Notes: generated by a model not told the origin, from the letters alone. A DNA stretch of 64,000 nucleotides from Novosphingobium sp. CECT 9465 (GCF_920987055.1 NZ_CAKLBX010000002.1:1-64000); one strand, 5' to 3'. Shown: positions 15,536 to 23,604, numbered from the stretch's first letter. Numbers and translations are program-made.

Positions 15536-15886
15536 CTAAGCTTCGGGCTCGGACCTGTCCTTGATCTGGCTGAGGCGCGCCATGAAGGCCTTGGCTTCGA
15601 GCTGATTGGGTCCATCGCGCGTGGCGAGGCAGGCCATCCTGTCGATCTCGAGCTGTGCGGCCAGACTTGCTTTGATATGGCAATAGGGTTCGAGCACGCG
15701 GATTGCGTCAACCGCGCGGGGGAGCTCGCCAAAGGCGGCTCCGACCCATACGAGTTCGATCTCCTCTCCGTCTTCGTCAGGGGCGCTCAGCACCTGTGCG
15801 AAATAGGTCTGAAGCGGTCGGTCCCATCCGACAAAGGCACTTGCCGCTGCAATCCCGTCACGAAGCGGTACTTTGTGCCTGCTCAT
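15536..15886 (-). CDS. Hypothetical plasmid protein, 116 aa
   Basis: Starts MSRHKVPLRDGIAAASAFVG and ends SQIKDRSEPEA. It is a soluble acidic protein with no recognised motif; GWDRPLQTYFAQVL and DEDGEEIELVWVGAAFGELP are its most distinctive segments. The start at 15886 is preceded by GGGGAGG. It lies in the minus-strand series between the DUF736 and DUF3768 genes and probably belongs to the same plasmid-maintenance gene set. Function unknown. Confidence 0.6.
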   Translation of the reverse strand: MSRHKVPLRDGIAAASAFVGWDRPLQTYFAQVLSAPDEDGEEIELVWVGAAFGELPRAVDAIRVLEPYCHIKASLAAQLEIDRMACLATRDGPNQLEAKAFMARLSQIKDRSEPEA

Positions 15887-15959
15887 GCGCTCGTTACCTC
15901 CCCACCATTTACCGGGCCGATGCCCCGCAGCGCAGTGACATGTCCGCCCCTGACGCTGA

Positions 15960-16331
15960 TTAGTAATCCTCTGGCCGCATCAGCGTGACGACCCTGCGCG
16001 TGATGGCAGGATTGGCCGGATCGTCTGACCCGAACGCCAGTTCGGTGTCGTAATAGTCGACTTTCATCAGCACCTTGATGCCATCGACATCCAGGCTTGC
16101 AAAGTCTCGCTCGGGCGAATCCGGGGCGAAGGTGCAATGGCGCAGAGCGGCGATCAGCCGGGCCTGTGCCATCATGCTTTGTGCCACCGTGTCGCCGCCG
16201 AGTTCTGCAAGCAGCCCGGAGGTCATGACGATGCGTGCCGTTCGGTCACGGCCCTGGCGTGCGGCATCATTGAGCAGCGCGATCCGCTCGGTGCGCTGCC
16301 GAGCGCAAGAGAGGTCGGATGTGTCATGCAT
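15960..16331 (-). CDS. DUF3768 family protein
   Basis: A 123-residue protein beginning MHDTSDLSCARQRTERIALL. The order of segments (RIALLNDAARQG, ARIVMTSGLLAELGGDTV, FASLDVDGIKVLMKVDYYDT, and a C-terminal ITRRVVTLMRPEDY) fits DUF3768, a small family frequent on alphaproteobacterial plasmids. The start at 16331 follows GGGAGGAG; an upstream ATG has no such site. It is 59 bases after the GHKL ATPase gene, so probably in one operon with it. No biochemical role is known. Confidence 0.75.
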   Translation of the reverse strand: MHDTSDLSCARQRTERIALLNDAARQGRDRTARIVMTSGLLAELGGDTVAQSMMAQARLIAALRHCTFAPDSPERDFASLDVDGIKVLMKVDYYDTELAFGSDDPANPAITRRVVTLMRPEDY

Positions 16332-16390
16332 TGGAGCTCTCCTCCCGATCAAAGGGGCGATCATCGGGCAACCGGACGGCCTCGCGAGCC

Positions 16391-18064
16391 TCAGCCGGCA
16401 GGCTGACAAGCGGACAGCTGAACATTGATCGCGGTCCCGGGGGCGACGGTAATGGCAACCTGCCGATCCTTGGGGATGACCCAGAGGATGCTGGCGAGCG
16501 TGTCGCGGATACGCGCCGCAATGGCCTCGTCTTCGCCGAGCAGCACCCGGGCCGCGAGCTCGCGCGCATCGCGCAAGAAGTGCTCGTGCTGGGTGTCCCA
16601 GGAGTCGGCCTCGCTGTCGTCGCTCGCACAGAAACAGACGTTCTCGATCAGATCGACCAGCGTTTCGGGGGTCAGCGCCGGACCCGGCACATAAGCGATG
16701 CGGATCTGGTCGACACCGCTGTACCAGCCATCCTCGCCCACGACGAAGGCCACATCTGCCGGGATCCGTTCTTCGCGCTGCGTTTCGCTGGAGCGGTGGA
16801 AGACACAGAACCTCAGCTCGATCGTCTCGGCACGAACATGGTCATCGAGCGGCGGGAAGCTGCCGTTCTCGGCGATGACGTGGCCCTGCTCCCCGGCTTC
16901 AACATAGAAGCGCAAGTTCCCGAGCTGATGCAGCGCGTCATACCAGCCATAGCCAGCGTATGCGGGATGGTTCTCGACGAGGTGTGGGCGCAAAGGGTGC
17001 TCGCGCAGCGCGCGCTCCAGTCCCTGTGCAATATCGGGCTCAAGATCCGCGACAAGGATCGTGTCCGCACCTGCTGCGACTTCCTCATACTCGACATTGA
17101 CGTTGTCGCTCTCCGCGATGGCCGCATGCCAGCGGGGCAGGCAGGGGTCGGCCTCCGGCAGGGCAACCCCCAAATCGCGGGCTTCTTTCCAGTTCTCGAA
17201 GGAAAGCCGGTGCTGGCCTCTGTGCGCCAGCGCGGCATAGATCGTGCGCTTGCACGCTGCCTGCAGCGCCGCAAAGGCGGCGTTCTCGACGAATTCCTTG
17301 CGCGCCGGGAGCACAAGGGCAAGGCCCGGGGTGGCCCCGATATCGAGCCGGGCATGGTAGGTCTTGCCGCCAAGGCTCTCCGAGACGCTGGCAAGTTTGC
17401 GGGTGAGCGCCATCCCATGGAAATTCGTCGTGGGGTCCTGGTGGTATTCGCGCCCCTCGAACACGCCGATCTGGCTGCCGTTCCACTCGGCGATGTAAAT
17501 CGCCTTTGCGAGAAAGTCCTCGCGCGGCACTTGCGCGCCATTGAAGAACACCGGCAGCGGGTAGAACTTCGCGACCTCGCGCAGAATCCGCTCGGTCGTC
17601 TGCTCGCTCACCCCGGGCATCAGGAAGGTGATGGTCGTCCCAACCGGGCGAGCAAGGGGCACCACGGCAATGTCCTGCGCGCCGGTCCAGCCATCTGCGG
17701 GGACATGGACCGACCATCCGGTGTCGGCATCGGCATGACGCGAGCTGATCCGGGTGTCCTTGCCCGCCAGGCTGAAGACACCCATGCCTGCCGGGTCTTC
17801 GGCCTCATGGATGTGCTGGCTCCAGCCCGAATCCCCCAGCGCAATCATGGTCTGGGGATCGGCGACCCCGGTTCCATCATCGACAAGGGTCAGGCGCGCT
17901 CCGTCTTGATCCGCGCAGCAGGCGATATCGATCCGGGACGCGCCAGCGCGGCGACTGTTCTGGAGGAGCTCGCCGAGGATATCGCCGATGGTGCCGTTGA
18001 AGAGGCGCGTGACTTTGGTAATCGTCTTCGGGCTGACGCTGGGTCGGATGACTGTCGGGTTCAT
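16391..18064 (-). CDS. GHKL (Hsp90-like) ATP-binding protein
   Basis: A 557-residue protein with a GHKL ATPase domain at its N-terminus: N-box ELLQNSRRAGA (residues 32-42), G1 box DDGTGV (62-67) and G2 box PAGMGVFSL (91-99). It lacks a kinase phospho-acceptor or any membrane segment, so it is not a normal sensor kinase; MutL/Hsp90/MORC-like chaperone or DNA-transaction roles are possible. Residues 150-290 could be the transducer-like domain (FLMPGVSEQTTERILREVAK, LVLPARKEFVENAAFAAL). The rest is unassigned. It sits between DUF7007-like and DUF3768 genes. The SD lies in the loop of a hairpin directly before the ATG. Exact function unknown. Confidence 0.75.
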   Translation of the reverse strand: MNPTVIRPSVSPKTITKVTRLFNGTIGDILGELLQNSRRAGASRIDIACCADQDGARLTLVDDGTGVADPQTMIALGDSGWSQHIHEAEDPAGMGVFSLAGKDTRISSRHADADTGWSVHVPADGWTGAQDIAVVPLARPVGTTITFLMPGVSEQTTERILREVAKFYPLPVFFNGAQVPREDFLAKAIYIAEWNGSQIGVFEGREYHQDPTTNFHGMALTRKLASVSESLGGKTYHARLDIGATPGLALVLPARKEFVENAAFAALQAACKRTIYAALAHRGQHRLSFENWKEARDLGVALPEADPCLPRWHAAIAESDNVNVEYEEVAAGADTILVADLEPDIAQGLERALREHPLRPHLVENHPAYAGYGWYDALHQLGNLRFYVEAGEQGHVIAENGSFPPLDDHVRAETIELRFCVFHRSSETQREERIPADVAFVVGEDGWYSGVDQIRIAYVPGPALTPETLVDLIENVCFCASDDSEADSWDTQHEHFLRDARELAARVLLGEDEAIAARIRDTLASILWVIPKDRQVAITVAPGTAINVQLSACQPAG

Positions 18065-18117
18065 GGCAAAGGGTCCTTCATCGCACTGGTTCGCCCTTCC
18101 CCTCCCCCTTCCCTTCA
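18065..18117 (-). promoter_or_regulatory. Purine tract plus SD-presenting hairpin leader
   Basis: A purine tract (18117-18096) precedes GGCGAA (18095-18090), which pairs with TTTGCC (18070-18065) with one G-U. AAGGA lies in the loop and the ATG directly follows the 3' arm. Confidence 0.45.
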
Positions 18118-18166
18118 GAACGGCGGGTTGATGCCTGGTCGGAGCCGGACGGCTTGGGCCTGCTCT

Positions 18167-18802
18167 TCAGCCCACGCGCTTAGGCCGCAGGGCCTCGGGC
18201 ATCGGAATGATCTCGTGCGCCGTATCCCGCAGCGCCGTGACCTCGCCGCGCGCGGCGTAGAGGTCCTTCGCGATCAGCGCGCAGACCTCAGCCTCGCCAT
18301 AGGTTGGCCGGCCAAGGTGATCGACGCGCTCGACTTGGCGGGCAATCACGCCGACTTTGCCTTTCGGCACCCATTCGGCCCAATCACCCCAGGCGGTGGT
18401 CGTGCAGAATTCGCCGATCACGGCCATGTAGGCCTTGCGCGTCCGCAGGATCGCGGACGCATTCTCCTCGACGGCCTCGCCGGTGAAGGCGCTGAGGCGG
18501 TCCGGGTGCCAACACCGGGCGGTATCGCGGGCAAGCTGGAGGAAGCCCGCGGAGCAGGAGCGCTGGCGTTCAAGCTCGCTGGCGAAGGCAAGGATCGGGA
18601 GCGCCCAGTCGCAGTCTTCCTCGTAGGAGCCGCCCTCGATCAGTAGCGCCTGCGGCATGGCGGCCTGCCTTTGATCGGACAGAATGATGCCGCCGTGGCT
18701 GGCGGTCATCACCGACCAAATGCCGGGGCCAAGCTGATCGGCCTGTTGGACTGCGCCCCAGATCGATGTCGATGGGCGCGGCGACGGAGCAAAGCATGTC
18801 AT
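18167..18802 (-). CDS. DUF7007-like plasmid protein
   Basis: A 211-residue soluble protein. The segment SIWGAVQQADQLGPGIWSVM followed by TASHGGIILSDQRQAAMP is the typical opening of a plasmid protein family annotated DUF7007. The later part CTTTAWGDWAEWVPKGKVGV and RQVERVDHLGRPTYGEAEV is also typical. Family assignment is from memory of the motif and so tentative. The SD of this gene lies in a hairpin loop and the ATG overlaps the 3' arm. It follows the 428-residue SOS-controlled gene by 47 bases. Function unknown. Confidence 0.65.
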   Translation of the reverse strand: MTCFAPSPRPSTSIWGAVQQADQLGPGIWSVMTASHGGIILSDQRQAAMPQALLIEGGSYEEDCDWALPILAFASELERQRSCSAGFLQLARDTARCWHPDRLSAFTGEAVEENASAILRTRKAYMAVIGEFCTTTAWGDWAEWVPKGKVGVIARQVERVDHLGRPTYGEAEVCALIAKDLYAARGEVTALRDTAHEIIPMPEALRPKRVG

Positions 18803-18850
18803 GAGCGAACTCTCCTTCTTCAGGTTCGCTCAAATCCTCCCCCTCCCCTT
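18802..18850 (-). promoter_or_regulatory. Purine tract plus SD-presenting hairpin leader
   Basis: The mRNA has a purine tract (18850-18833), then TGAGCGAAC (18832-18824) pairing perfectly with GTTCGCTCA (18810-18802). The 13-base loop contains AAGGAG, and the A of the last stem pair is the A of the ATG. Confidence 0.6.
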
Positions 18851-20136
18851 CACTCGAGAAGGCTGCGGGCTTCGCTGATAATTGCCTCAGGCGTCACGCT
18901 GCTGACGGCCATGGATATGACAAGCCCGGCCTGACTGAGACGCTCTCGCTCGATGCTGCGCAGCTCAAGATAGTCGGCATCATCCGACTGCAGGATCTGG
19001 AGCGCGAACTTGCACTCCACCCCGCTATGCTCATCGAGCAGCGCCACCAGGAAGTCCGGCCTCGCCGAGCCCGAAGCCAGCGCGATGTCAAAGAGGATCT
19101 TCTTGACCGCCATCCTGACACCGAGGCGGCGCAATTCATACTGGGCCTGCTGGAGCGCGCGCAGCACGTCGCGATCATGGTCGCGCTCGGCGGGCACGAA
19201 CTGGTTTCCGCTGAAGACAGGCTGGGCATAGGCGCGCAGCGCCAGGTATCCTTCGCGCCGACTATGCTCCCCGACGACGGCCAGCACGAGAAAGGGTGGC
19301 TCGACCTCGGCCCGGATGATCCCGGTGTGCTGGATGCGATTGCGGATTTCGACAGTTCCGAGCCCCGTCACCACCTCGCTCGATGTGACCTCGCTCGCTT
19401 CGAGAAGCAGAAAGGCCTGCGGCGCAAACTCGGGCGGCCAGGTCTCGGCCGCGGCTCGCAACCGGGCATGGACCCGCCGTTTCTCGTAATCGATCGCGTT
19501 GGTGTAGAGATGATCCGACAGCCGGATGCCCGGCGCGATTTCGAGGCCCTGAGCGGCGCGCTTGAGGTGGCGCATTTCTTCGCTGATCGAGCCTGCGCGC
19601 CTGCCACTGGGCGGTAATTCGCGCAGGATGTTCGAGCCTGCTCGCTCGAGCAGCAGCCAGAGCAGCTTGCCGAGGCGCGGGATGGCGACGCCGCGTGAGC
19701 GATCGTCAGGCTCTATGTCCTCTGGCCTCTGCGCAAGCTTCTCCGGTGCCTTCTGGTGTGCGCTGAACAGGCCTTTTGGCAGGCCGATGGCATAAAGCGA
19801 ATCCTTCACGGTCTCGCGGATGCGCGGTGGCGCCTGCGGTAGATGAAACGGGCAACCTGAATCGTGGCCAGGCCGTGAAGTAAGACGCCGGAGGTAATAG
19901 GTCTCCTGAAAACTGAGATATGCCGCGCTCATCAGCGGCGGCGGACGCTCTGCCCCAAGGCAATCGCAGGCGATCCACTTGTGGTTCTCTCGCGCGGTGG
20001 AGACCAGTGAGACGCAAGCGCGGTGGTCGGCCTCGCTGCCCCGGCCTGTATACCACCGCACCAGCGCAGCCTTCAGCTCGTCGCTGATGGCGACCCTGCC
20101 GGTCCTTCCTGTGGTGTCCTTACCTACCAGCCACAT
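18850..20136 (-). CDS. SOS-controlled plasmid protein with a C-terminal PD-(D/E)xK-like motif (DUF1173-like)
   Basis: A 428-residue protein. Residues 1-110 include Cys/His pairs (WIACDCLG, GHDSGCPFHLP) that could bind a metal. Near residue 370 the stretch RPDFLVALLDEHSGVECKF has the spacing of a PD-(D/E)xK nuclease core (PD, then E-C-K). The following ELRSIERERLSQAGLVISM could be the next helix and strand of that fold. The size and context recall plasmid proteins annotated DUF1173, but I cannot confirm that. A LexA box lies 29 bases upstream of the start. Whether it cuts DNA is inference. Confidence 0.62.
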   Translation of the reverse strand: MWLVGKDTTGRTGRVAISDELKAALVRWYTGRGSEADHRACVSLVSTARENHKWIACDCLGAERPPPLMSAAYLSFQETYYLRRLTSRPGHDSGCPFHLPQAPPRIRETVKDSLYAIGLPKGLFSAHQKAPEKLAQRPEDIEPDDRSRGVAIPRLGKLLWLLLERAGSNILRELPPSGRRAGSISEEMRHLKRAAQGLEIAPGIRLSDHLYTNAIDYEKRRVHARLRAAAETWPPEFAPQAFLLLEASEVTSSEVVTGLGTVEIRNRIQHTGIIRAEVEPPFLVLAVVGEHSRREGYLALRAYAQPVFSGNQFVPAERDHDRDVLRALQQAQYELRRLGVRMAVKKILFDIALASGSARPDFLVALLDEHSGVECKFALQILQSDDADYLELRSIERERLSQAGLVISMAVSSVTPEAIISEARSLLE

Positions 20137-20149
20137 GCATGATGACGCC

Positions 20150-20178
20150 TTGACCCTGTCGTTTGTTCACGATATGTT
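20150..20178 (+). promoter_or_regulatory. Promoter of the 165-aa gene, overlapped by the LexA box
   Basis: TTGACC (20150-20155) and TATGTT (20173-20178) are separated by exactly 17 bases. The SOS box covers the -10 and the end of the spacer, a layout that LexA would repress. Confidence 0.6.
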
Positions 20179-20179
20179 C
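20165..20179. promoter_or_regulatory. LexA (SOS) box between two divergent genes
   Basis: GTTC-ACGATAT-GTTC, an exact alphaproteobacterial LexA site, placed in the 67-base gap between the divergent starts at 20136 and 20204. It could control both genes. Confidence 0.72.
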
Positions 20180-20203
20180 ATAATCAGCAGGAGCCCATGA
20201 ATA

Positions 20204-20701
20204 ATGAACAAGGTCTTTGATATCGGCAAGTTCGACCTCGATGTCACGCTGCGCGACGCGGCGCTTGATCCGAATTGCCGTCCAACCAAGCGCATGCTCG
20301 CCAATGCCTCAATCGGAGTGGAGCCGTTCGATGCCTATTACTCGGCGCGCGAGCTCTATGAGACCTTGCAGGGCGTCTTTCAGGGCCTGCCCAATGCCAA
20401 GGCCCGGCTGACGCAAATCCTGTCCTGCCATTGCGATGACTATCAGCGCTGCCTCTACTATGCGCTGGCAGGGCGCGGAGTCGTCCAGATGCTCGACGAT
20501 CTCGAATGGCTCTTCGAACTCCTTGGGCCGCGGTGCCAGATGTCGGGGCACATTCTGCGATCGGGCCAGCACCCTGCGCCGATGGTCAACCCTTACGTCT
20601 CGTCAGAGCCTGATGGCCCTGTTCCTGCCCGCAATGCCGACTTTACCGAAGGCCCATCGTGGTATCTGGATCCCGGTCTTGGAGGGATGATCGAGGAATA
20701 A
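20204..20701 (+). CDS. SOS-controlled hypothetical protein, 165 aa
   Basis: Begins MNKVFDIGKFDLDVTLRDAA and ends DPGLGGMIEE. AGGAG lies 11 bases before the ATG at 20204. A mixed helical region (YSARELYETLQGVFQGLPNA) is followed by HCDDYQRCLYYALAGRGVVQ with two Cys and a His. No family is recognised. It is divergent from the 428-residue gene and shares the LexA box, so both may act together after DNA damage or on entry as single-stranded DNA. It is convergent with the RES toxin gene, 7 bases away. Confidence 0.62.
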   Translation: MNKVFDIGKFDLDVTLRDAALDPNCRPTKRMLANASIGVEPFDAYYSARELYETLQGVFQGLPNAKARLTQILSCHCDDYQRCLYYALAGRGVVQMLDDLEWLFELLGPRCQMSGHILRSGQHPAPMVNPYVSSEPDGPVPARNADFTEGPSWYLDPGLGGMIEE

Positions 20702-20708
20702 GAGGTCA

Positions 20709-21203
20709 TCAGTGATTGCGAAGACCAAGCCGGTCGTCGTCATCAACAAGCGCGATGCGCCCGTCCCAGTCCCACAGGACCAGGTTGAGCGCGTCCGCAG
20801 GGGCACCGCGGGCGTAGCTCGGGACAACGATGCCGGCATAGCCTTGCGCGATCGCGGCCTCCGCCAGATCCTGCGTCGGGACCGGCTTGCCTGAGAGCAT
20901 CCGATCGCGCCACGCCGGGTCGGCGAGTTCAGCCGGTGCGATACCGAAAGGCCGCAATGCAGCCGCATCGCGGCCATCGAGCAGCGGTCCGATGTCGGCC
21001 TGATAGGCGACGAGCGTGGTGGGCTGGAGGGTGCCAACCTGATTGGCCTCGCGCAGCGCGGTCTCGGGGGCGAGGGAAGTATAGAGCGCGATGCGCCCGA
21101 TGCGATTGAACCGTCCGCCAAACCGGGCCGCCCCCTCCCCTGAGAGGGGTTCGCGGGACCAAACCGGATTGTGGGCGCGGTAGAGCAGCCCGGTAAAATG
21201 CAT
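20709..21203 (-). CDS. RES-domain toxin
   Basis: A 164-residue RES protein, the toxin of RES-Xre modules, which deplete NAD+. The N-terminal LLYRAHNPVWSREPLSGEGA, GGRFNRIGRIALYTSLAPET and ALREANQV are the usual RES motifs (Arg near the start, the R-F-N segment, Tyr and Glu). It is preceded by its antitoxin with a 4-base gap, so the pair is co-transcribed. The protein appears complete. Confidence 0.9.
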   Translation of the reverse strand: MHFTGLLYRAHNPVWSREPLSGEGAARFGGRFNRIGRIALYTSLAPETALREANQVGTLQPTTLVAYQADIGPLLDGRDAAALRPFGIAPAELADPAWRDRMLSGKPVPTQDLAEAAIAQGYAGIVVPSYARGAPADALNLVLWDWDGRIALVDDDDRLGLRNH

Positions 21204-21207
21204 TGGA

Positions 21208-21558
21208 CTAGGCGTGGACGCCGGCGTCGACCGCGTCGATATAGGTCAGCACGTCATCGGCCCGGTTGCTCTGCACCAGCTGCATGGCGGTCTGGCCCGA
21301 GAAGCCGGGCAGCGGTTCCGAGCGGTACCAGGCATAGGCCAGCAACGCCGAGCCAAAGCGCGGCTCGACCTTGTTGAGCACCTCGACCATCTGGCGAAGG
21401 CGGCGCTGGGTACGTGTCGACGCGATCCGGTCTTTGCGCTGGATCGCGTCCTTGCCGAGGCCCAGCGAGCGTGCGAGTTCGTCGCTGGTGGTCCGCAGCG
21501 CGTCGACGATCTTGCGCGGAGCAAACGCGCCGTTGTCAGCGTAGTTTTGAATCGCCAT
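21208..21558 (-). CDS. Xre/MbcA/ParS-type antitoxin (DUF2384)
   Basis: A 116-residue partner of the RES toxin. The N-terminal half (VDALRTTSDELARSLGLGKD, RTQRRLRQMVEVLNKV) is a helix-turn-helix DNA-binding part. The C-terminal half (FGSALLAYAWYRSEPLPGFS, TAMQLVQSNRADDVLTYIDA) is the MbcA/ParS toxin-binding domain. The start MAIQNYADNG at 21558 is chosen because the promoter and palindromic operator lie just upstream, inside a longer open frame. Confidence 0.9.
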   Translation of the reverse strand: MAIQNYADNGAFAPRKIVDALRTTSDELARSLGLGKDAIQRKDRIASTRTQRRLRQMVEVLNKVEPRFGSALLAYAWYRSEPLPGFSGQTAMQLVQSNRADDVLTYIDAVDAGVHA

Positions 21559-21577
21559 TGCACTTTCCCATGAATTC

Positions 21578-21612
21578 TGACGCGATATAGCGTCAATCTT
21601 TGCGGTAATCAA
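21578..21612 (-). promoter_or_regulatory. Promoter and palindromic operator of the RES-Xre module
   Basis: On the minus strand TTGATT (21612-21607), 17 bases, then TATATC (21589-21584). The -10 lies inside TGACGC-GATATA-GCGTCA (21578-21595), a perfect 6-base arm palindrome, the expected site for autoregulation by the Xre antitoxin. Confidence 0.72.
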
Positions 21613-21669
21613 GGTTTGCTGTGCCAGACCCAGCAGGTGTTCCGGTTCTGCCGCAGACGTTTCCCGCTC

Positions 21670-21870
21670 TTACAAAACCACGACCTGCAATTCGATCGCA
21701 CCGGGAAGGCCCTCTTCTGCAGGCAGAACGCAGAAGGGCTGGAGCTTGCTGTCCGTCCTCACCACGGCATGGCTCTGCCCGGAATCTGCGGTCATCCGGA
21801 TGGCGAGGCGCTCGGCATTGGCGCGTCCGCACAGGATCGCCCTTCTGGGATCGAGGCTCTGAGGCAGCAT
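21670..21870 (-). CDS. Small hypothetical protein, 66 aa
   Basis: Begins MLPQSLDPRRAILCGRANAE and ends AIELQVVVL. The ATG at 21870 has a near-perfect GGGAGGTG 5 bases upstream, which is the main support that this short frame is real. It lies 16 bases downstream of the 207-residue gene in the same direction, so it is probably the last gene of that operon. No known family. Confidence 0.5.
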   Translation of the reverse strand: MLPQSLDPRRAILCGRANAERLAIRMTADSGQSHAVVRTDSKLQPFCVLPAEEGLPGAIELQVVVL

Positions 21871-21886
21871 GGTCACCTCCCGAGCG

Positions 21887-22510
21887 TTACGGCGTTGCCG
21901 GGAAGAATGTGCGCGGCGCACGCTTGGGCGGCACGACTTCGAACCGGCGCTCCATCAATCTGCTGATGCGGAACCGGCCTCGGCCATCGGGCGTGCTGAG
22001 TTCAATCTTCGCGCCGCGCTTTGTCACCCTGAATTCGGCGTGTTCGCTCCCGTCGGTGAACTTCATGGGTTCAGGCAGCCGGATCATGTCGCCATCGGCA
22101 ATCTTGCGTTCCTTCAGCCGTAGCTGCTGGTAGCACCGGTTGCGCCAGTCGAGGGCATAAGGGTGATTGGTTGGCCCAAGTTCCTCGAGGATACTTCTGG
22201 GACACCCAGCCTCCACCGGCCCGGAGTTTTCATCCATGTCCTTGTAGCCGAACAGGAGGCCGTCGGCTGCCTTGGGGTTCCAGCGGACCAGACAGATCAC
22301 CGCGGAGATGGCGTAGGTCTGGTTATTCGGTCCATAGCGCTGGACAGCCGCGTAATAGGCCCCGGTTGTGGACACGCTTCTGATGACCCGGCATCCTTCG
22401 AAGCTGCCGGTTTCTTCATTCTCGCGCTCCCATGTGAGCTGATTGTCGAGATAGGCCTTGGGAGTGTCGAAGCCCCCCATTCCGGCACGGTGCATGTAAA
22501 GCCAGCCCAT
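21887..22510 (-). CDS. DUF6927-like plasmid protein, 207 aa
   Basis: Begins MGWLYMHRAGMGGFDTPKAY. The opening (MGWLxM...MGG...AKAYLD) together with the middle AYYAAVQRYGPNNQTYAISA and VICLVRWNPKAADGLLFGYK matches a plasmid protein family annotated DUF6927 (from memory, so tentative). A Pro-Cys-Pro context (EAGCPRSILEELGPTNHPYA) and a basic C-terminal part follow. It is soluble, with no catalytic motif I can name. It lies 12 bases after the 213-residue gene, in one operon. Confidence 0.65.
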   Translation of the reverse strand: MGWLYMHRAGMGGFDTPKAYLDNQLTWERENEETGSFEGCRVIRSVSTTGAYYAAVQRYGPNNQTYAISAVICLVRWNPKAADGLLFGYKDMDENSGPVEAGCPRSILEELGPTNHPYALDWRNRCYQQLRLKERKIADGDMIRLPEPMKFTDGSEHAEFRVTKRGAKIELSTPDGRGRFRISRLMERRFEVVPPKRAPRTFFPATP

Positions 22511-22522
22511 GCGTGTTCTCCT

Positions 22523-23164
22523 TCAGATGAGCCCCGGCTGCGCCGGAGGTGCGATCTTCAATTCGCGCGCGATCCGCGCCGTGAGTGCGGGAATGTCTGC
22601 AAGGGCGGTGATCGGCGCTTTGCGCATCACCGCGCCAGGCGGTTTCCAGAACGGGTTGCGCCAGGCGAGACCCGGCTCGCCGAACCTTTCCGGGCTGATC
22701 CGGACATAGATACCTTCGGCCTCGAGGACATGCTCGCCCGCGAGTTGTTCCTGTGAGGTGTAATAGCTGATGCGGTAGTCGGCGTGCTCGAGCCCGATCC
22801 CTGCTGCGATCTGGCGGAGCGCGCGCGTGCCCTCACGCCGGTAGTGACGCAGCTCTTCGGGACGATAGTCGATCCCGCGCTTGACCAGCGCAATGATCGC
22901 CGGTCTGTGCTTGAGCTCGGCAAGGCGTTCGATGCACTGGGACCGCAGCGCCTGGTCGTCTGCCTCACATTCGGTCGGCCTTCCGTCGGCAATGCGCTGG
23001 AGGTGGCGGGTGAGGAGCAGCACAGCCGGACAGTTTGCCGCCTGCCGGCCTGCAAGGCGGACATCATCGACGGCCTCGTTCAATGCCCGCAGCGCATTCT
23101 CGAAGGTTGTCAGTCCATCAGGCTGGAGTGCGCGGCGGTAACGGTAATCGATGTCGCAGGACAT
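22523..23164 (-). CDS. Hypothetical plasmid protein, 213 aa
   Basis: Begins MSCDIDYRYRRALQPDGLTT and ends LKIAPPAQPGLI. It is helical, with several Cys and a conserved-looking stretch YTSQEQLAGEHVLEAEGIYV. No recognised domain. The start at 23164 is set by GGAAAGGA upstream, which partly pairs in a hairpin (23177-23195) behind a purine tract, the same leader type as other genes here. It is likely co-transcribed with the two genes downstream. Function unknown. Confidence 0.6.
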   Translation of the reverse strand: MSCDIDYRYRRALQPDGLTTFENALRALNEAVDDVRLAGRQAANCPAVLLLTRHLQRIADGRPTECEADDQALRSQCIERLAELKHRPAIIALVKRGIDYRPEELRHYRREGTRALRQIAAGIGLEHADYRISYYTSQEQLAGEHVLEAEGIYVRISPERFGEPGLAWRNPFWKPPGAVMRKAPITALADIPALTARIARELKIAPPAQPGLI

Positions 23165-23176
23165 GAGGCTTCCTTT

Positions 23177-23213
23177 CCATTGCAAGATGCAATGGCCCCA
23201 TCCCCCTTCCCTC
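23177..23213 (-). promoter_or_regulatory. Purine tract plus hairpin leader
   Basis: In the mRNA a purine tract (23213-23196) leads into CCATTGCA (23195-23188) pairing perfectly with TGCAATGG (23184-23177). The SD GGAAAGGA overlaps the 3' edge of the hairpin. Confidence 0.5.
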
Positions 23214-23604
23214 AATGCAGGCTGCGACGATGTTCGCTTAGGCCCTGCAGCGGCAACGGCTCGTAGATCATCGGTCGCAGGAGCGTGCCCGGCGCAATCT
23301 GTTCGAGGATTCGCGCAACTGCCGAGACGGCAACGCCCGCCTCGGTTGTCTGGATGATGAGCGTTGGGCCTTGACCCGGAGCTGTGCCAAGCGACCAACC
23401 GGCGTCCCCCTTGCCGAGAAGACCGTCCAGCACCTGGCGTGGATCCCTTTGGGGAAACAGGCCTGCGATATACTCAGCCAGCACACCGCCGATGGGCGCC
23501 CTTCCCCGTCCTGCAACATCGCGCGCATAACGGTGAAGCTGGGTGAGGCGAACGACCTCCTCCGGTGCCGGCTCAAGCACAAGCCGGAACTGGCGCCGTC
23601 TCAT
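23212..23604 (-). CDS. Hypothetical plasmid protein, 130 aa
   Basis: Begins MRRRQFRLVLEPAPEEVVRL and ends LSEHRRSLH. GGGGGAGGAAG lies before the ATG at 23604. The start overlaps the end of the broken ardC gene by 32 bases. The central part DGLLGKGDAGWSLGTAPGQG and LIIQTTEAGVAVSAVARILE shows no family I recognise. Expression may depend on coupling to ardC translation, which the frameshift would now alter. Confidence 0.55.
   Translation of the reverse strand: MRRRQFRLVLEPAPEEVVRLTQLHRYARDVAGRGRAPIGGVLAEYIAGLFPQRDPRQVLDGLLGKGDAGWSLGTAPGQGPTLIIQTTEAGVAVSAVARILEQIAPGTLLRPMIYEPLPLQGLSEHRRSLH

Noticed and set aside
16319..18646. A 775-codon plus-strand frame opposite the GHKL ATPase gene, and an 805-codon frame at 59025-61442 opposite the strawberry-notch-like gene
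   Set aside because: The minus-strand proteins carry clear family motifs; the plus-strand frames are shadows with no motif.
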